64,000 nucleotides of DNA, from assembly GCF_027244095.1 (NCBI RefSeq), contig NC_069670.1:20015820-20079819 (forward strand), written 5' to 3'. The translations under genes were made by a program, and so were the position numbers. Of the stretch, positions 1 to 9,960 are shown one piece after another. Source of the DNA: Hemicordylus capensis (taxonomy: Eukaryota > Chordata > Lepidosauria > Squamata > Cordylidae). Position 1 is the first letter of the stretch. Each line of letters opens with the position of its first letter. The notes under the pieces are model-generated. The model saw nothing but the letters and a program-made list of their open reading frames with translations. It made no database searches and was not told where the DNA came from.

Positions 1-257
1 AAATACAACACAATAGACAAGTGGTAACCTCCAGCAATCATGATTCTGCCAGTACTGTACAGTACTTTCTTACAAAACACTGTTTACAATATAACAATAT
101 ATAGTACAATCGGCACTCATGATTTTACCAATTACTTCCTTACACAGCTTGCAATGTAGCAAACTTTTGCCACGTTGGTGGAAACATTAATATCACTGTC
201 GAACAAAAGGCTGATGGCCTACCTGGGAATCTAGACAAAATAGGTGAGCCACTCTGG

Positions 258-441
258 CAAGCACGCAGGTGCTCTTCCATGCAGAAGGCTCCAAGTTCCC
301 TCCCTGGCAGCATCTCTAAGAGAGGGCTGAGAGAGACTCCTGCCTGCAGCCCTGGAGAAGCTGCTGCCAGTCTGGGTAGGCAATCCTGAGCTAGATGGAC
401 CAAGGGTCTGTCTCAGTCGAAGGCAGCTTCCTATGTTCCTA
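258..441 (+). repeat. Composite 5S-tRNA SINE, 3' half
   Basis: Only the 3' body is kept: CCTCCCTGGCAGCATCTC, the GAGAGACTCCTGCCTG block and the end block CAGCTTCCTATGTTCCTA. The 5S-like head is absent. Confidence 0.75.
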
Positions 442-1308
442 CACATGGAGAGGAGAGAGGCAGGGTCAGGTCGAGGTGTGCTGTGGAGCCCTGGCCATGA
501 AGGCTCTGGAGGACAGGAGGAGGAAGGAAGCCAGCGTGTAGATTTAGGAATTTGGTTGTGTGTGTGTTTGCCTGGTTCCAGGACAGCTTGTATTTTATTT
601 CCTTTGGCAAGATTTACTTCTGGGAGTCACAATTCTTGGCTGCTTATATGGGGTACCTGAGCTGAACCTTTAAGGTAGCAGGGGTACGCTTGTTTTAAAA
701 AAGCATGAAAATACCTTGTCTAGCTATTGGCAGTAGCACCCAAGCTATTGGCACTATAAAGAAATATTGAGAATTCTTACTACTAGCGGCTTCATGTAAG
801 CTGTAATTCATAAGGATTATCTTTAATGCTGCGTTGTTGGGTTCTAGTTTTCTGTGGATGTTTGGCTATAGTGCCCCCTGCTGGCAGAGTATAACAAATT
901 AGCCTTGTGTTGGCTAAGCTTAAAGGCAGTGTTGCTACGATCACTGTCTTTTGAAAAAGTAGGTACAAAAGTAGTATTCTTTTTCACCAGCGCTAGTTGC
1001 TGTAGCAGTATGCAGACTTCCGAGCGGCAGAGAATTCTTTGGCAGGGCTCAAACTATACCCAGCTCTTTGGCCTTAAGGACTGACTTAACCCATATGGCA
1101 GGAGACTCAGACTGAGGCGCTCCTGCAGAAGCTGGCGTACAACTCCATCATCCCTAGCTGCTGGCCTTTGCGATGGGAGATGATGGGAGTTGTAGTCCAA
1201 CAAGAGGCAGAGGACCACAGTTTAAGACCCCTGGCATATGGTGAAGTCCTCTTCAGAGGCCCTTCTCTGGGTATCAATGCCTTTGACAGGGAACAATTGG
1301 GGAGAGGG

Positions 1309-1606
1309 CCTTAGGAACATAGGGTGCTACCTTATACCGAGTCAGATCATTGGTCCTTGTAGCTCAGTATTGTCTACCCTGACTGGCAGCAGCTCTTCAA
1401 GCAGGAGTCTCTCCCAGCCCTCCCTGGAGATGCTGCCAGGGATTGAACCTGGGACCTTCTGCATGCAAAGCAGATGCTCTGCCACTGAGCCATGGCCATG
1501 TCCCTTAAGAAGGGGAATATCTTACAGCGCTCACATGTAGTCACCCATCCAAATGGACACCAGAGAAGACTCTGCTTAGCAAAGGGGACAGTTGCTGCCG
1601 CAAGAC
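1309..1606 (-). repeat. Composite 5S-tRNA SINE, near full length
   Basis: Reverse-strand copy. The 5S-like block (complement of CTTAGCAAAGGGG) is at the right end. The tRNA-like part (complement of GATGCTCTGCCACTGAGC) and the 3' body lie to its left. Confidence 0.8.
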
Positions 1607-1756
1607 AGGGCTGTTGCCCATCCCCTGGTGATGAGGAGGGAATTCCCTCCTGGACCCTCAGGTGCTAGGGAGTGGCAGGGCTGACGGAAGTGGTGCAGTG
1701 AGCATGAAGCAAGCACATGGCAGTCGCACACTCTGTCGTCTTTAAAGATGACTTGG

Positions 1757-2072
1757 GAGCATAGGAAGCTGCCATACTGAGTCAGACCCTAGGTCCATCT
1801 CGCTCAGTATTGTCTACATAGACTGGCAGCGGCTTCTCCAAGGTTGCAGGCAGGCGTCTCTCTCAGCCCTACCTTGGAGATGCTGCCAGGGAGGGAACTG
1901 GGAACCTTCTGCATGCAAATGCTCTTCCCAGAGTGGCCCCCTTCCCCTCAGGGGACTATCTCACAGCGCTCTCATGCGGTCTCCCATTCAAATGCAACCC
2001 AGGGTGAACCCTGCTTAGCAAAGGGGGCACGTCATGCTTACTACCACCATTCGTGCTTGCTACCACAAGACC
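1757..2072 (-). repeat. Composite 5S-tRNA SINE, near full length
   Basis: Reverse-strand copy of the same family. The head lies near 2010-2070 and the 3' end near 1757. The tRNA-like middle is shortened compared with the 1309 copy. Confidence 0.75.
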
Positions 2073-2379
2073 CCCTCTCCTCCCCTAGAGCCCTCCCTCT
2101 CCCTGCCCCTCTCCATTCTCTCCACGGGCTAGGAACCAGGGACTCCCGCACTCAGCAGGCAGTGCAGCGTGGGGCCGGGGTGGGGGGTGTGTGTGAAGAG
2201 AAATGAAGGGCCGGTCGAGCGAGGCCCGGACCCCAGGAACAGCAGGCAAGCCAAGCGCCCTTTGCCCCCTGGGAGAAAAGCTTCTTGGCCGTGCCAAGGC
2301 CGAGTCCTCCTGGGTGGACGAGTGTGGCGCGTTGGGCTTCGAGTCATGGAGGCTGGCAGGGGTCCCTAGCTGAGTGGGC

Positions 2380-2960
2380 CGCCTCCCCGTGCTGAGAGGA
2401 AACGCAGCTGCTTGCGCGGGGAGGGGGGGGGATGCTTTGCGACTTAGGATGCAACACCAGCCTCGGAGATCTTCTCGACTAGTCCTCCCAGCGCACGCGC
2501 CTTAGTGCAGCCTGCGCGTCTGCCGATGGGTTTTAAATATAGCTGGAACTGCACTTGCTTTGCTTTGCGTGTTTGTGTACCCGTCCTCCCCGCCCCCCCC
2601 CCCCCAGCTCTCCGCGGCGGTGTCACCAGAGCGTGCCAAACACGTGTCTCCCTCACAGCCCTGGCCCAGGAGACCGGGAGGGAGGAGACGCGGGAGGTTA
2701 CATAACACCATTCCGAGAAACCACTCGCCTCGGGATTGGCTCGGCCGCTGGGTGGAGGCAGCGACCAAGCGCCCTCTGATTGGGCAGCGGCTGCTGGGGG
2801 CGGGGCCCGGAGCCCATTCAGGACTATTTGTCAGGCACACATTGCAGGCCCGGCACAGGGGGCTTCTCCCTCGGCCATGTGCGTCGCGACGCTCCGCCCC
2901 TGGCAGAGAGCTGCCATGGTCTCTCTCTCTAGCTCGCTTGAAGAGAGAGAGTTTTTAAAA
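2380..2960. promoter_or_regulatory. CpG island with E-box, D-box, CCAAT and GC boxes; target gene unknown
   Basis: Seen: GC-rich, CpG-containing sequence with a palindromic E-box CACGTG at 2641-2646, TTACATAA at 2698-2705 (a D-box, complement TTATGTAA), ATTGG at 2735-2739 and 2779-2783, and GGGGGCGGGG at 2796-2805. A TATA-like TTTTAAATATA lies near 2530. The site order (GC box, CCAAT boxes, D-box, E-box, TATA-like) fits leftward transcription best, but a bidirectional promoter is possible. No coding exon starts nearby that I can recognise. In human the clock-controlled gene CIART neighbours MRPS21; that link is only a guess. Confidence 0.55.
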
Positions 2961-3307
2961 TAAAGAAGATAGACCGAATAAACGTCTCCCTTCCCAGCTT
3001 TTTCCTGAGAAGGAATTTAGACTTGTTCTTGAACTGCCCTTTTCACTCCCTTCTCAGGAAGTCTCCTCTCTCCACTGTTAAAACAATTCTTAATTTAAAC
3101 ACCTCCCCTTCCCGTCTTTTCCCCATGATGCATGTATGCATTGCAGCATTCTCTTTTATGGCTCACCCAGGAGGGAATGCCTTTTTAAAAAAAAGACATC
3201 TCTGGCTTTTTATAAACACTTCAATTAAAAATGAATTAAACCTCCTGACCCAAGGGTGGGCCACCTTGGCCCTGCAGCTGTTGTTGAACTATAATTCATG
3301 TTTCTAG

Positions 3308-3590
3308 GAGGAGGAGAGCTGGTCTGGCAGTAGCAAGCATGATTTGTCCCCCCTAGTTAGCTCTGGGAGACTACATGTGAACACTGAGATATTCCCCTTA
3401 GGGGATAGAAGAGCAACTGGGCAGAGCATCTAGGTCCCAAGTTCCCTCCCTTGGCAGCATCTCCAAGATAGGGCTGAGAGAGACTCCTGCCTGCAACCTT
3501 GGAGAAGCCACTGCCAGTCTGTGAAGACAATACTGGGCTAGATAGACCAAGGGTCTGACTCAGTATATGGCAGCTTCCTGTGTTCCTATA
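3308..3590 (+). repeat. Composite 5S-tRNA SINE inside a fold-back element
   Basis: Diverged head (GAGCTGGTCTGGCAGTAGC) and a good 3' body. It is flanked by similar sequence TATAATTC.CAT on both sides, which looks like a decayed target duplication. The two arms of a CCAACTTGGCCCTCCAGCTG-type fold-back element lie left (3250-3300) and right (3600-3669), so this SINE inserted into that element. Confidence 0.7.
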
Positions 3591-3894
3591 ATTCGCATCA
3601 CCCCCAATGGCTGAGGATTATGGGAGTTGTAGTTCAGCAACAGCTGGAGGGCCAAGTTGGCCCACCCCTGAATTAATCAGCAACACTTTTGTAGTCAATT
3701 GAAAAATGTGTTAAATGTATATCAGCACTGTTTTAAAAGCACCAGTATGCTTTTATAGCGTTCCAAGTGTGTAAAGGGCTCTGCAAGATATGATCTTGGT
3801 CGTCCTTACCACAGCCGTGTAAGGTAGGCCATGTTGCAGATGCTGGCTGGGGTTGAAAGGGAGTGGCTTGCCGGGGGCTGTTTATTGAACCAGT

Positions 3895-4400
3895 CCACTT
3901 ATTTATTTATTCAATGTAGATGCTGCTTTTCATTAAAATAATCTCAAAGCGGTTTACAATATGATTAAAACAATGCATAATAAAATACGTACAGATGATC
4001 TCAAAAATTAAAATACATAATGCAAAAGTACAGATAATATAAATATAATCTCCATATCAAAATTTAACTACCCACAAAATAATAATAATACATAACACAA
4101 AGCAGCAGCAATAAAACAATACTCTCATTCAAAAGCATGGGTGAAGAGCCACATCTTTACTTTCCCCCTAAAAACTGTCAAGGAAACTGAGGAGCAGATT
4201 TCAGTCGGGAGAACATTCCAAAGCCTGGGGGCCATGACGGAGAAGGCCCCGTCCTGCTTGCTCAACAACCGAGCTTCTCTCACTGTCGGCACGTGGAGCA
4301 GAGCCCCCTCTGATGATCTGGTCAAGCAGGAATAAACCCTTGGGAACAGGCAGTCCTTCAGCTCTCCAGGGCCCAAACCCCCCTTGATGCCGGACTGCAC
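3895..4400 (-). mobile_element. L2-clade LINE, 3' end of ORF2 plus 3' UTR
   Basis: The reverse strand at 4125-4400 encodes a typical L2/CR1-group C-terminus (block APRLWNVLPTEI, then a LFTHAFE ending). It is followed by an AT-rich 3' UTR with the GTAAACCGCTTTGAGAT tail motif seen in many reptile LINEs. Only the last 90 or so codons remain. It is a 5'-truncated copy. Confidence 0.7.
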
Positions 4401-4404
4401 CGTT

Positions 4405-4503
4405 TCAGCCCTGTGGCTGTTGTCGGACTATGGCTCCCATCATCCCTCGTCACTGGAGAGTGGGAGTTGTAGCCCTACATCTGCAGGAGTTGTGCAGCCC
4501 TGT
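4405..4503. mobile_element. Fold-back MITE, GGGAGTTGTAG type
   Basis: Two inverted arms (GGACTATGGCTCCCATCATC and GAGTGGGAGTTGTAGCCCTA) with CAGCCCTG at the right end. It resembles the hAT-like fold-back families elsewhere in the window. Confidence 0.55.
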
Positions 4504-4711
4504 CTTAGCGAGTTCCTGGCCAGAGGGGCGGCTTCACCCAGGTCCTCCTGGGTCACAGATCTTGCAATTAGATGACTCCAGCACCCATCTTCCAGAGTCT
4601 CAAAGCCACAAGGAGGCAGGCAGAAATTGTTCAAAGATGTTCTAGAGGTGTCGTCCCCACCCCCACAGAGGTCTAGTGTAGTGGAATCAGTGGGCTGCTC
4701 TTGGAGAGAGC

Positions 4712-4724
4712 TGCTATTATTATT

Positions 4725-4759
<35 letters not shown>

Positions 4760-4996
4760 CAACAACAACTTGATTTCTATACCGCCCTTCCAAAAATGGC
4801 TCAGGGCAGTTTACACAGAGAAATAACAAGCAAATAAGATGGAACCCTGTCCCCAAAGGGCTCACATTCTAAAAAGAAACACAAGATAGACACCAGCAAC
4901 AGTCACTGGAGGGATGCTGTGCTGGGGGTGGATAGGGCCAGTTACTCTCCCCCTGCTAAATAAAGAGAATCACCACATTAAAAGGTGCCTCTTATA
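4712..4996 (+). repeat. (AAT)n microsatellite plus LINE-tail-like dispersed repeat
   Basis: An AAT/AAC run at 4712-4769 leads into a repeat starting TTTCTATACCGCCCTTCC, with the landmarks TCCCCAAAGGGCTCAC and AATCACCACATTAAAAGGTG. Related copies lie near 18358, 27440, 40400, 52270 and 59120. The family is unnamed here. Confidence 0.6.
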
Positions 4997-5092
4997 GAAA
5001 GCTCCTTGGTGGGCACGTTGGTCACCCCGCTTGCATCTTGAGATCAGGAGCAAGGAGGTCCAATAGGACAGACTCTCCGCCGAATGCAATAG

Positions 5093-5478
5093 GGACATGG
5101 GAAGCTAAGCAGGGTCTGCCCTGATATGCATTTGAATGGGAGACTTCTAACAGGGATTCCCAGTTCACTACAACTCCCAGCATCCCCAGCTGCAGTGACC
5201 TTTGGCAGTTGTAGTCAACAACATCTAGGAATCCCTGTTAGAGGGAACACTGGAGACTGCATGTGAGCACAGTAGGGGATGGGCCCGTAGCTCAGTGGTA
5301 GAGCATCTGCATTGCATGCAGGAGGTTCCACGTTCCCTCCCTGGCAGCATCTCCAAGATAGGGCTGAACGAGACTCCTGCCTGCAACCTTGGAGAAGCCG
5401 CTACCCGTCTGTGTAGACAGTACTGAGCTAGATGGACGAATGGTCGGACTCAGTATATGGCAGCTTCCTAGGTTCCTA
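5093..5478 (+). repeat. Composite 5S-tRNA SINE split by a hAT-like MITE
   Basis: 5S-like block AAGCTAAGCAGGGTCTG at 5104, then the insertion (5147-5252). It resumes at GCATGTGAGCAC with a very clear tRNA-like A box TAGCTCAGTGGTAGAGC at 5287 and the complete 3' body. Confidence 0.8.
5147..5252. mobile_element. hAT-like fold-back MITE inserted in SINE
   Basis: Arms TAACAGGGATTCCCAG and its complement near 5236, ending GGGAACACTG at 5252. GAGACTGC follows on the right and GAGACTT stands on the left, consistent with an 8-bp target duplication whose left copy was eroded together with the left terminus. Confidence 0.7.
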
Positions 5479-5679
5479 TGAGTATTGTCTACACTGACTG
5501 GCAGCGGCTCTCCAGGGTTCCAGACAGGAGTCTTTCCTAGCCCGACCAGGAGATGCCACGGATTGAACCTGGGCCCTTCTGCGTGCAGAGCAGATGCTCT
5601 ACCCCTGAAGTATGTCCCCCCTCCCAATTTTTTTTTAGGAGCAGGTTCCCTGTGGCCTCACACCTGGGCTTAATCTAGA

Positions 5680-6213
5680 GAGCCAGCATGGTGTAGTGGT
5701 CAGGCTAGGATTGGGAAGACTTGAGTTCAAGTCCCTGTTCAGCCATGAAACTCACTGGGTGACTCTGGGCCAGTCGCTTGTCTCTCGGCCTAACCTGCCT
5801 TGTTGTGAGGATAAAGAAACTGATCATGGGAGGAGAGATGGTCCTGTGGTAGCAAGCATGAATTGTCTCCTTTGCTAAGCAGGGTCCAGCCCAGTTCGTA
5901 TTTGAATGGGAGACTACATGTGTGAGTGTAAGATATTCCCCTTAGGGGATGGATCTGCTCTAGGAAGAGCATCTACATACTTGCATGCAGAAGGTTCCAA
6001 GTTCCCTCCCCTGGCATCTCCTAGATAGAGCTGAAAATATACCTGCCTTACAACCTTGAAGAAGCTGCTGCCTGTCTGTATAGTCAATACTGAGCTCGAT
6101 GGACCTATGATCTGACTCAGTATATGGCAGCTTCCTGTGTTGCTATAACCACAGGCACTGCTCTGGGCTCTTTGGGGGAAGACCGGGATAGAAATGTAAA
6201 AATAATCTAGCAG
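5680..6213 (+). repeat. Sauria/Squam-type tRNA SINE, split
   Basis: tRNA-like head AGAGCCAGCATGGTGTAGTG at 5680, B box GAGTTCAAGTCCC, and GGGTGACTCTGGGCCAG body. It is interrupted at about 5828 and resumes at 6148 with GCTCTGGGCTC and the GATAGAAATGTAAAAATAA tail. The family name is from memory of squamate SINEs. Confidence 0.65.
5829..6147 (+). repeat. Composite 5S-tRNA SINE inserted in another SINE
   Basis: Full-length copy: GAGATGGTCCTGTGGTAGC head, GCTAAGCAGGGTC and TTGAATGGGAGACTAC 5S-like blocks, GGAAGAGCATCT tRNA remnant, and 3' body to GCTTCCTGTGTTGCTAT. It lies inside the Sauria-type SINE at 5680-6213 and is therefore younger than it. Confidence 0.8.
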
Positions 6214-6445
6214 CCATACTTGGGTTAGGAAGAACATTTCTGGCCTGGTTTGACCTTTCATTTGGCAGGGGTTTTGTTCTTCCTGAGGTCCCTTCACTCC
6301 TCATCTGCATCCTTCTTACATGTAACTTGGAGAGCTTTCTAAGAGTACCAGCAATGAAGCTAACATGGTCTTGGAGGTGGGGAGCTGATTCTTTCCCCAG
6401 TTCTCCCTTCTTCAGAACGTGACGTTCAGTCTCGGTTACTTGCAG

Positions 6446-6626
6446 GGTCCTGACGATGGATGGGATTGTCGAAGAGGTCAAACGACGCCGGTATTACGAG
6501 AAGCCCTGCCGCAAGAGGCAGCGGGTAGCCTACGAGACATGCCGGAGGATCTATAACATGGAAATGGCCCGGAAGATCAGCTTCCTCATGCGGAAGAATC
6601 GGGTGGACCCTTGGCTTGGTTGCTAG
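6446..6626 (+). CDS. MRPS21: Mitochondrial small-subunit ribosomal protein bS21m, last exon
   Basis: Encodes the C-terminal two thirds of bS21m, a small basic protein of the mitoribosome 28S subunit in the matrix. The acceptor CAG ends at 6445. The first base completes a split Arg codon (AG|G), then the frame reads VLTMDG, the invariant [21 protein letters not shown] and ends DPWLGC with TAG at 6624-6626. Human MRPS21 (87 residues) ends in the same way. This exon supplies about 59 residues, so roughly 28 N-terminal residues are encoded upstream, outside the window as far as I can tell. Synteny with PRPF3 and RPRD2 supports the call. Confidence 0.95.
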
Positions 6627-6798
6627 GCTGGGAGACTTGTGGGAATGGAGCTTTCTATAGCTTTGGCCTCCGACCACTGGAGGGCGCTCTGAGCAGAGTC
6701 GAGTTGGCGGAGGAGACTGAGCCCCCTTCTACCACTTCACTGGGATCTCTGTAGGACTGGCAGTTCCCTTTTATGGATCCAAAGTATTGGCAGATGTC

Positions 6799-6804
6799 AA
6801 TAAA
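6799..6804 (+). other. MRPS21: Poly(A) signal of MRPS21
   Basis: AATAAA 173 bases after the stop codon, the only canonical signal in the immediate 3' flank. Confidence 0.75.
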
Positions 6805-7345
6805 ATATTAACATGCTGACTTAGTTGGCAGTGAGCAAAATGGAACCCTTTTTGTCACTAGGGGTACACAAAGCCAAGCAGGGTATGAACCTAATCCAAA
6901 GCAATACAAAAGATCAGGAAAAACTATAATATGGTCCTAGGTTAATAATATATAACTACAAAAGATAAGAATATACATGGGTATTTTAATAATAAAGGTT
7001 AATAATGCTGCATAAAATTACTTAAAACTTAACAAGGATTGTTTTTAAAAGTCGTAATACATTGAAAGTCCTCAGAAATATGCTGTTAGGTAATTAATTC
7101 AAGTGTCGTAAAAGACCTCAGACATATGTTGACTAGATCATGTAGTCTTGTGATTCCTGGTGAGTTTGAGTCCTTATAGATCCCTATAAAGTCAGACGTG
7201 TTTCGGCTCATAGTCTTCCTCAGTAATTTTCCATGTATTGTTCTCCTGAGGGCATTGCACCTCCAGACTCTATGAATAAAATAGCCCAACTCTATAAAAA
7301 TTACTTCCATCCCCTTTAATTTCTGCCCTCTTAAGTGCCATTGCT

Positions 7346-7520
7346 TACCGTATTTACCAAAATAGAATGATTCTGAATTTAAGGTGAGCCCTTTAAAAAA
7401 ATAATGATTAAATACAGACTATACCTGTATGTACCCAAAAGAAACAGGACTCTGAATATAATATGACCCCCTGATTTTTAACATTGGGAAAAACCTAGTC
7501 TTTGATTCAGGTAAATACAT
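7346..7520. mobile_element. Fold-back repeat with TACCGTATTTACC ends
   Basis: Left end TACCGTATTTACC and right end GGTAAATAC are inverted. Inner blocks such as GACTCTGAAT and AATGATTCTGAA are also shared with copies at 22064 and 26593. Non-coding, DNA-transposon-like. Confidence 0.55.
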
Positions 7521-7815
7521 TAGTAGTTAATCCTTCCTGGACTGAACCATTGCAGCCTACAGGAGTTCAAGTTGGTTTCTGACTGCTTCCTAAATAGAGG
7601 AAGGGACATCCCTGTCTTTAGAAGACTATTGCATCAAAGATAAAGGTTCTGCCCTAGATTTCTACAAGCAGGGATGTGTTGTTTACAAGGGGAAGCTTTC
7701 AAGATGACTTTGTATGTCTGAAGGAGTGAAAGTCCAAGAAAAATGCTATTTCTGCCCATTAGGTTGAGGTCTTTAGGCCGTACTAGTCAGATGTAAAAAA
7801 TATTTTATTTCTAAA

Positions 7816-7970
7816 GGTAAACTGTGCCATCGAGTTGATGTCGACTCCTGGCAACCAGAGAGCCCTGTGGTTTTCTTTGGTAGAACACAGGAGGGGTTGA
7901 CCATTGCCATCTCCCACACAGTGTGAGATGATGCCTTTCAGTATCTTCCTATATCACTGCAGGCTAATAA
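7816..7970 (-). repeat. tRNA-like SINE of the TCGACTCCTGGC family, partial
   Basis: Blocks CGACTCCTGGCAACCAGAG, AGCCCTGTGGTTTTCTTTGG and GATGATGCCTTTCAG. The tRNA-like head is missing. Other copies lie at 16340, 42293, 42774, 46151, 47440 and 57962 (-) and at 25938 and 38505 (+). Confidence 0.7.
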
Positions 7971-8221
7971 ACCCTCCTGCTTTGTTTTTTTAGTCTACCT
8001 TAAGGATAGTAAGCTTATGAGATCACCTTGCAGTCTGTATGTATCCCTCTCCTCTATCAACTTCGAAATGCCTGGACTAATATGAACCAAATTTGGTACA
8101 GTTTTAGGGACACCTCAGGGGCTTACTTTGTGATGATGTCACCCACTCTGTTTCAAGCTGGCGGACGTATGAACGTTTTAAGGCTGAAGTGGGCTAACTT
8201 GCAAAGCTGGTAATTATCAAT

Positions 8222-8463
8222 GAAGATTATTATTATTACTACTACTACTACATTTATATCCCGCTCTTCCTCCAAGGAGCCCAGAGTGATGTACTACATA
8301 CTTGAGTTTCTCTTTCACAACAACCCTGTGAAGTAGGTTAGGCTGAGAGAGAAGTGACTGGCCCAGAGTCACCCAGCAAGTCTCATGGCTGAATTGGGGA
8401 TTTGAACTCGGGTCTCCCCGGTCCTAGTCCAGCACTCTAACCACTACACCACGCTGGCTCTCT
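8222..8463 (-). repeat. Sauria/Squam-type tRNA SINE with ATT tail
   Basis: Reverse-strand full copy. The complement begins AGAGAGCCAGCGTGGTGTAG (from 8463), has a GAGTTCAAATCC B box, and ends TATAAATGTAGTAGTAG with an ATT run at the left edge. Confidence 0.75.
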
Positions 8464-9138
8464 ATTTGTCTATTAGCCATAACACTGAACAGAACCTCCA
8501 TGTTCAGAGGCAGTCAGCCTCTGAACCTTCTAGTGTGTGTACGTGTGTGTGTGTGAGAGAGAGATCTCAACAGTGGATTTCTTTAAGGTGGACTACACTG
8601 CACTATTGTTGCCTGTCCCCCTGCCCCATGGCAATAATCACACTAGGAAAAACTGCCAAAAACAACTCCACCTCAGCTCCCGTTTGACTTGCAGTATTGA
8701 CAGTGGCCTACATTACAGAGTTGGCATAAGCCACTGTCTCTCAGCACTGCCCACCACTGGGCAGTGCCATTGGCACTGGTGGATAATACTGATGGACTAC
8801 ACTGTAAAGGTGTTGTGAGCCACTGCAGCCTACAATTGGAGACTAACAGTGGACTACAATGCAGGGATGTTGTAAGCCTTTCTTGCACTCTCAGTCCTAG
8901 TGCCCCTGTTTCTAATGGGGGGGGCAGGGCAATTTAAAAAAAAAAGTTTAAACTCCACACATTCATATTTTCCGCACCCAATGAGACCGAAGTTAGAGCA
9001 GCAATTCCTGTCTGTGGTTTTACCTTTTCATTTACCTAGAGATTATATCAGGAGGTATAAAAATATTTATTTGTTAATTAAAATTTTCATATATACCGCC
9101 TCCAAGGACTCTAGCTGGTTTTTACCAATTACCAATTA

Positions 9139-9195
9139 ATAATAATAATAATAATAATAATTTATTAATTAATTAATTAATTATTATTATTAAAT
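9139..9195. repeat. AAT/AATT microsatellite
   Basis: Run of AAT units passing into TTAATTAATTAATT and ATT units. Confidence 0.85.
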
Positions 9196-9387
9196 GGCAA
9201 ATGCCTGGTGAAACAGGTGGGTCTAAAGAAGGACCTTAAAGGCAGCCAGGGATGGGGTTTATGATAGAGATATTTAGTGTGGGGTGGGGAAGAGTTGGGG
9301 CAAAGGAGAGAGAGCCCTCCCACCCCGCAGGCAGCTGGGTTTCTCCCTCCCTTAATATAATACGGTAGGCAGCCTTGATATACACAG

Positions 9388-9477
9388 AGGCCGTTGAACT
9401 GCAACTCCCAGCATTCCCAGCCAATTGCGGCTGGGGCTGATGAAAATGATGGGAGTTGCAGTTCAACAGCGGCTGGA
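9388..9477. mobile_element. Fold-back MITE beside the PRPF3 promoter
   Basis: Inverted arms GTTGAACTGCAACTCCCAGC and GGGAGTTGCAGTTCAAC separated by a short loop. It ends about 20 bases before the CpG island. Confidence 0.65.
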
Positions 9478-9489
9478 GAGAGCCAACGT

Positions 9490-9960
9490 TGCCGGGAGCT
9501 GCGTCTAGAGACCAAAGTGAGCCCGCAAGCAGGCTTCGAGCGCGCAAGTCTGCCACCCGAGCTTCTTCAGGGCGCCGCCGGAAGCCGCGCTTCCAAGCGG
9601 TCGCTCTAGGGAGGGAAAGTCTATGGGTACCGCCTCTTCCGCTTCCTCCCGTTCCCCTAGCTTCCGGTTCGCGCGCCGACGACGTTCCGTCTCCGTCAGT
9701 GGGAAGCTTCTGTGGCGGCGCGGCCTGGCTGAGGAGCGGGGGGCGGCCGGCCGGGTGAGGGGCCGAGGCGGGGCGGAGGGTGACGCCCGAGGCGCCGCAA
9801 GGGGGGACAGGCCAGGTCTGGCCTCGGGGCGGGGGTAAAGGAGGGGGAGTGGCCTTGGCCCTGGAGGGGGCTGAGAAGGGGCCCCGCCCCACCCCGCTTG
9901 AGCTGCCTGCCAGGGAGGGGGGAGACTCCCTCCCCAGCGTGGGCCAAGAGCTTGAGAAAC
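9490..9960 (+). promoter_or_regulatory. PRPF3: PRPF3 CpG-island promoter and non-coding exon 1
   Basis: Dense CpG sequence with ETS-type CTTCCGG/CCGGAAG sites near 9574 and 9660 and no clear TATA box, as usual for a housekeeping gene. A strong donor CCGG|GTGAGG at 9754/9755 is the likely end of the untranslated first exon. The next acceptor, at 11176, sits 22 bases before the start codon. The transcription start is inferred to be near 9650-9700. Confidence 0.7.

Larger units (their letters stand above)
1..6445. other. Upstream region, probably last intron of MRPS21
   Basis: I find no coding exon here. The missing MRPS21 N-terminal exon (about 28 residues in the human protein) was looked for at every ATG on the + strand and not found, so it probably lies left of the window. 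The stretch holds composite SINE copies, an L2-like LINE tail, fold-back elements, AAT repeats and the GC-rich island at 2380-2960. Bases 1-230 and 441-1100 are AT-rich or ordinary sequence in which I see nothing. 1100-1225 contains one half of a GGGAGTTGTAGTC fold-back element. Confidence 0.6.
6805..9385. other. MRPS21-PRPF3 intergenic spacer
   Basis: No gene seen. 6850-7345 is AT-rich, with CGTGTTTCGGCTCATAGTC near 7197, a motif found in several old vertebrate repeats. 7346-7520 is a fold-back repeat, 7816-7970 and 8222-8463 are SINEs, and 8540-8900 is low-complexity GT/GA followed by unassigned sequence. 9139-9195 is an AAT/AATT run. Confidence 0.6.

Noticed and set aside
2860-2965. MRPS21 first exon at the CpG island (ATG at 2878 or 2914)
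   Set aside because: The peptides that follow (MCVATLRPWQ, MVSLSSSLEERE) do not match the conserved MRPS21 N-terminus.
5287-5350. Possible tRNA gene (A box TAGCTCAGTGGTAGAGC)
   Set aside because: The A box and B box belong to a SINE repeated many times in the window. The sequence cannot form the acceptor and anticodon stems of a functional tRNA as far as I can see.
7190-7320. Coding fragment near CGTGTTTCGGCTCATAG
   Set aside because: The 74-codon reverse frame has no domain I recognise. The motif is known from non-coding parts of old repeats.
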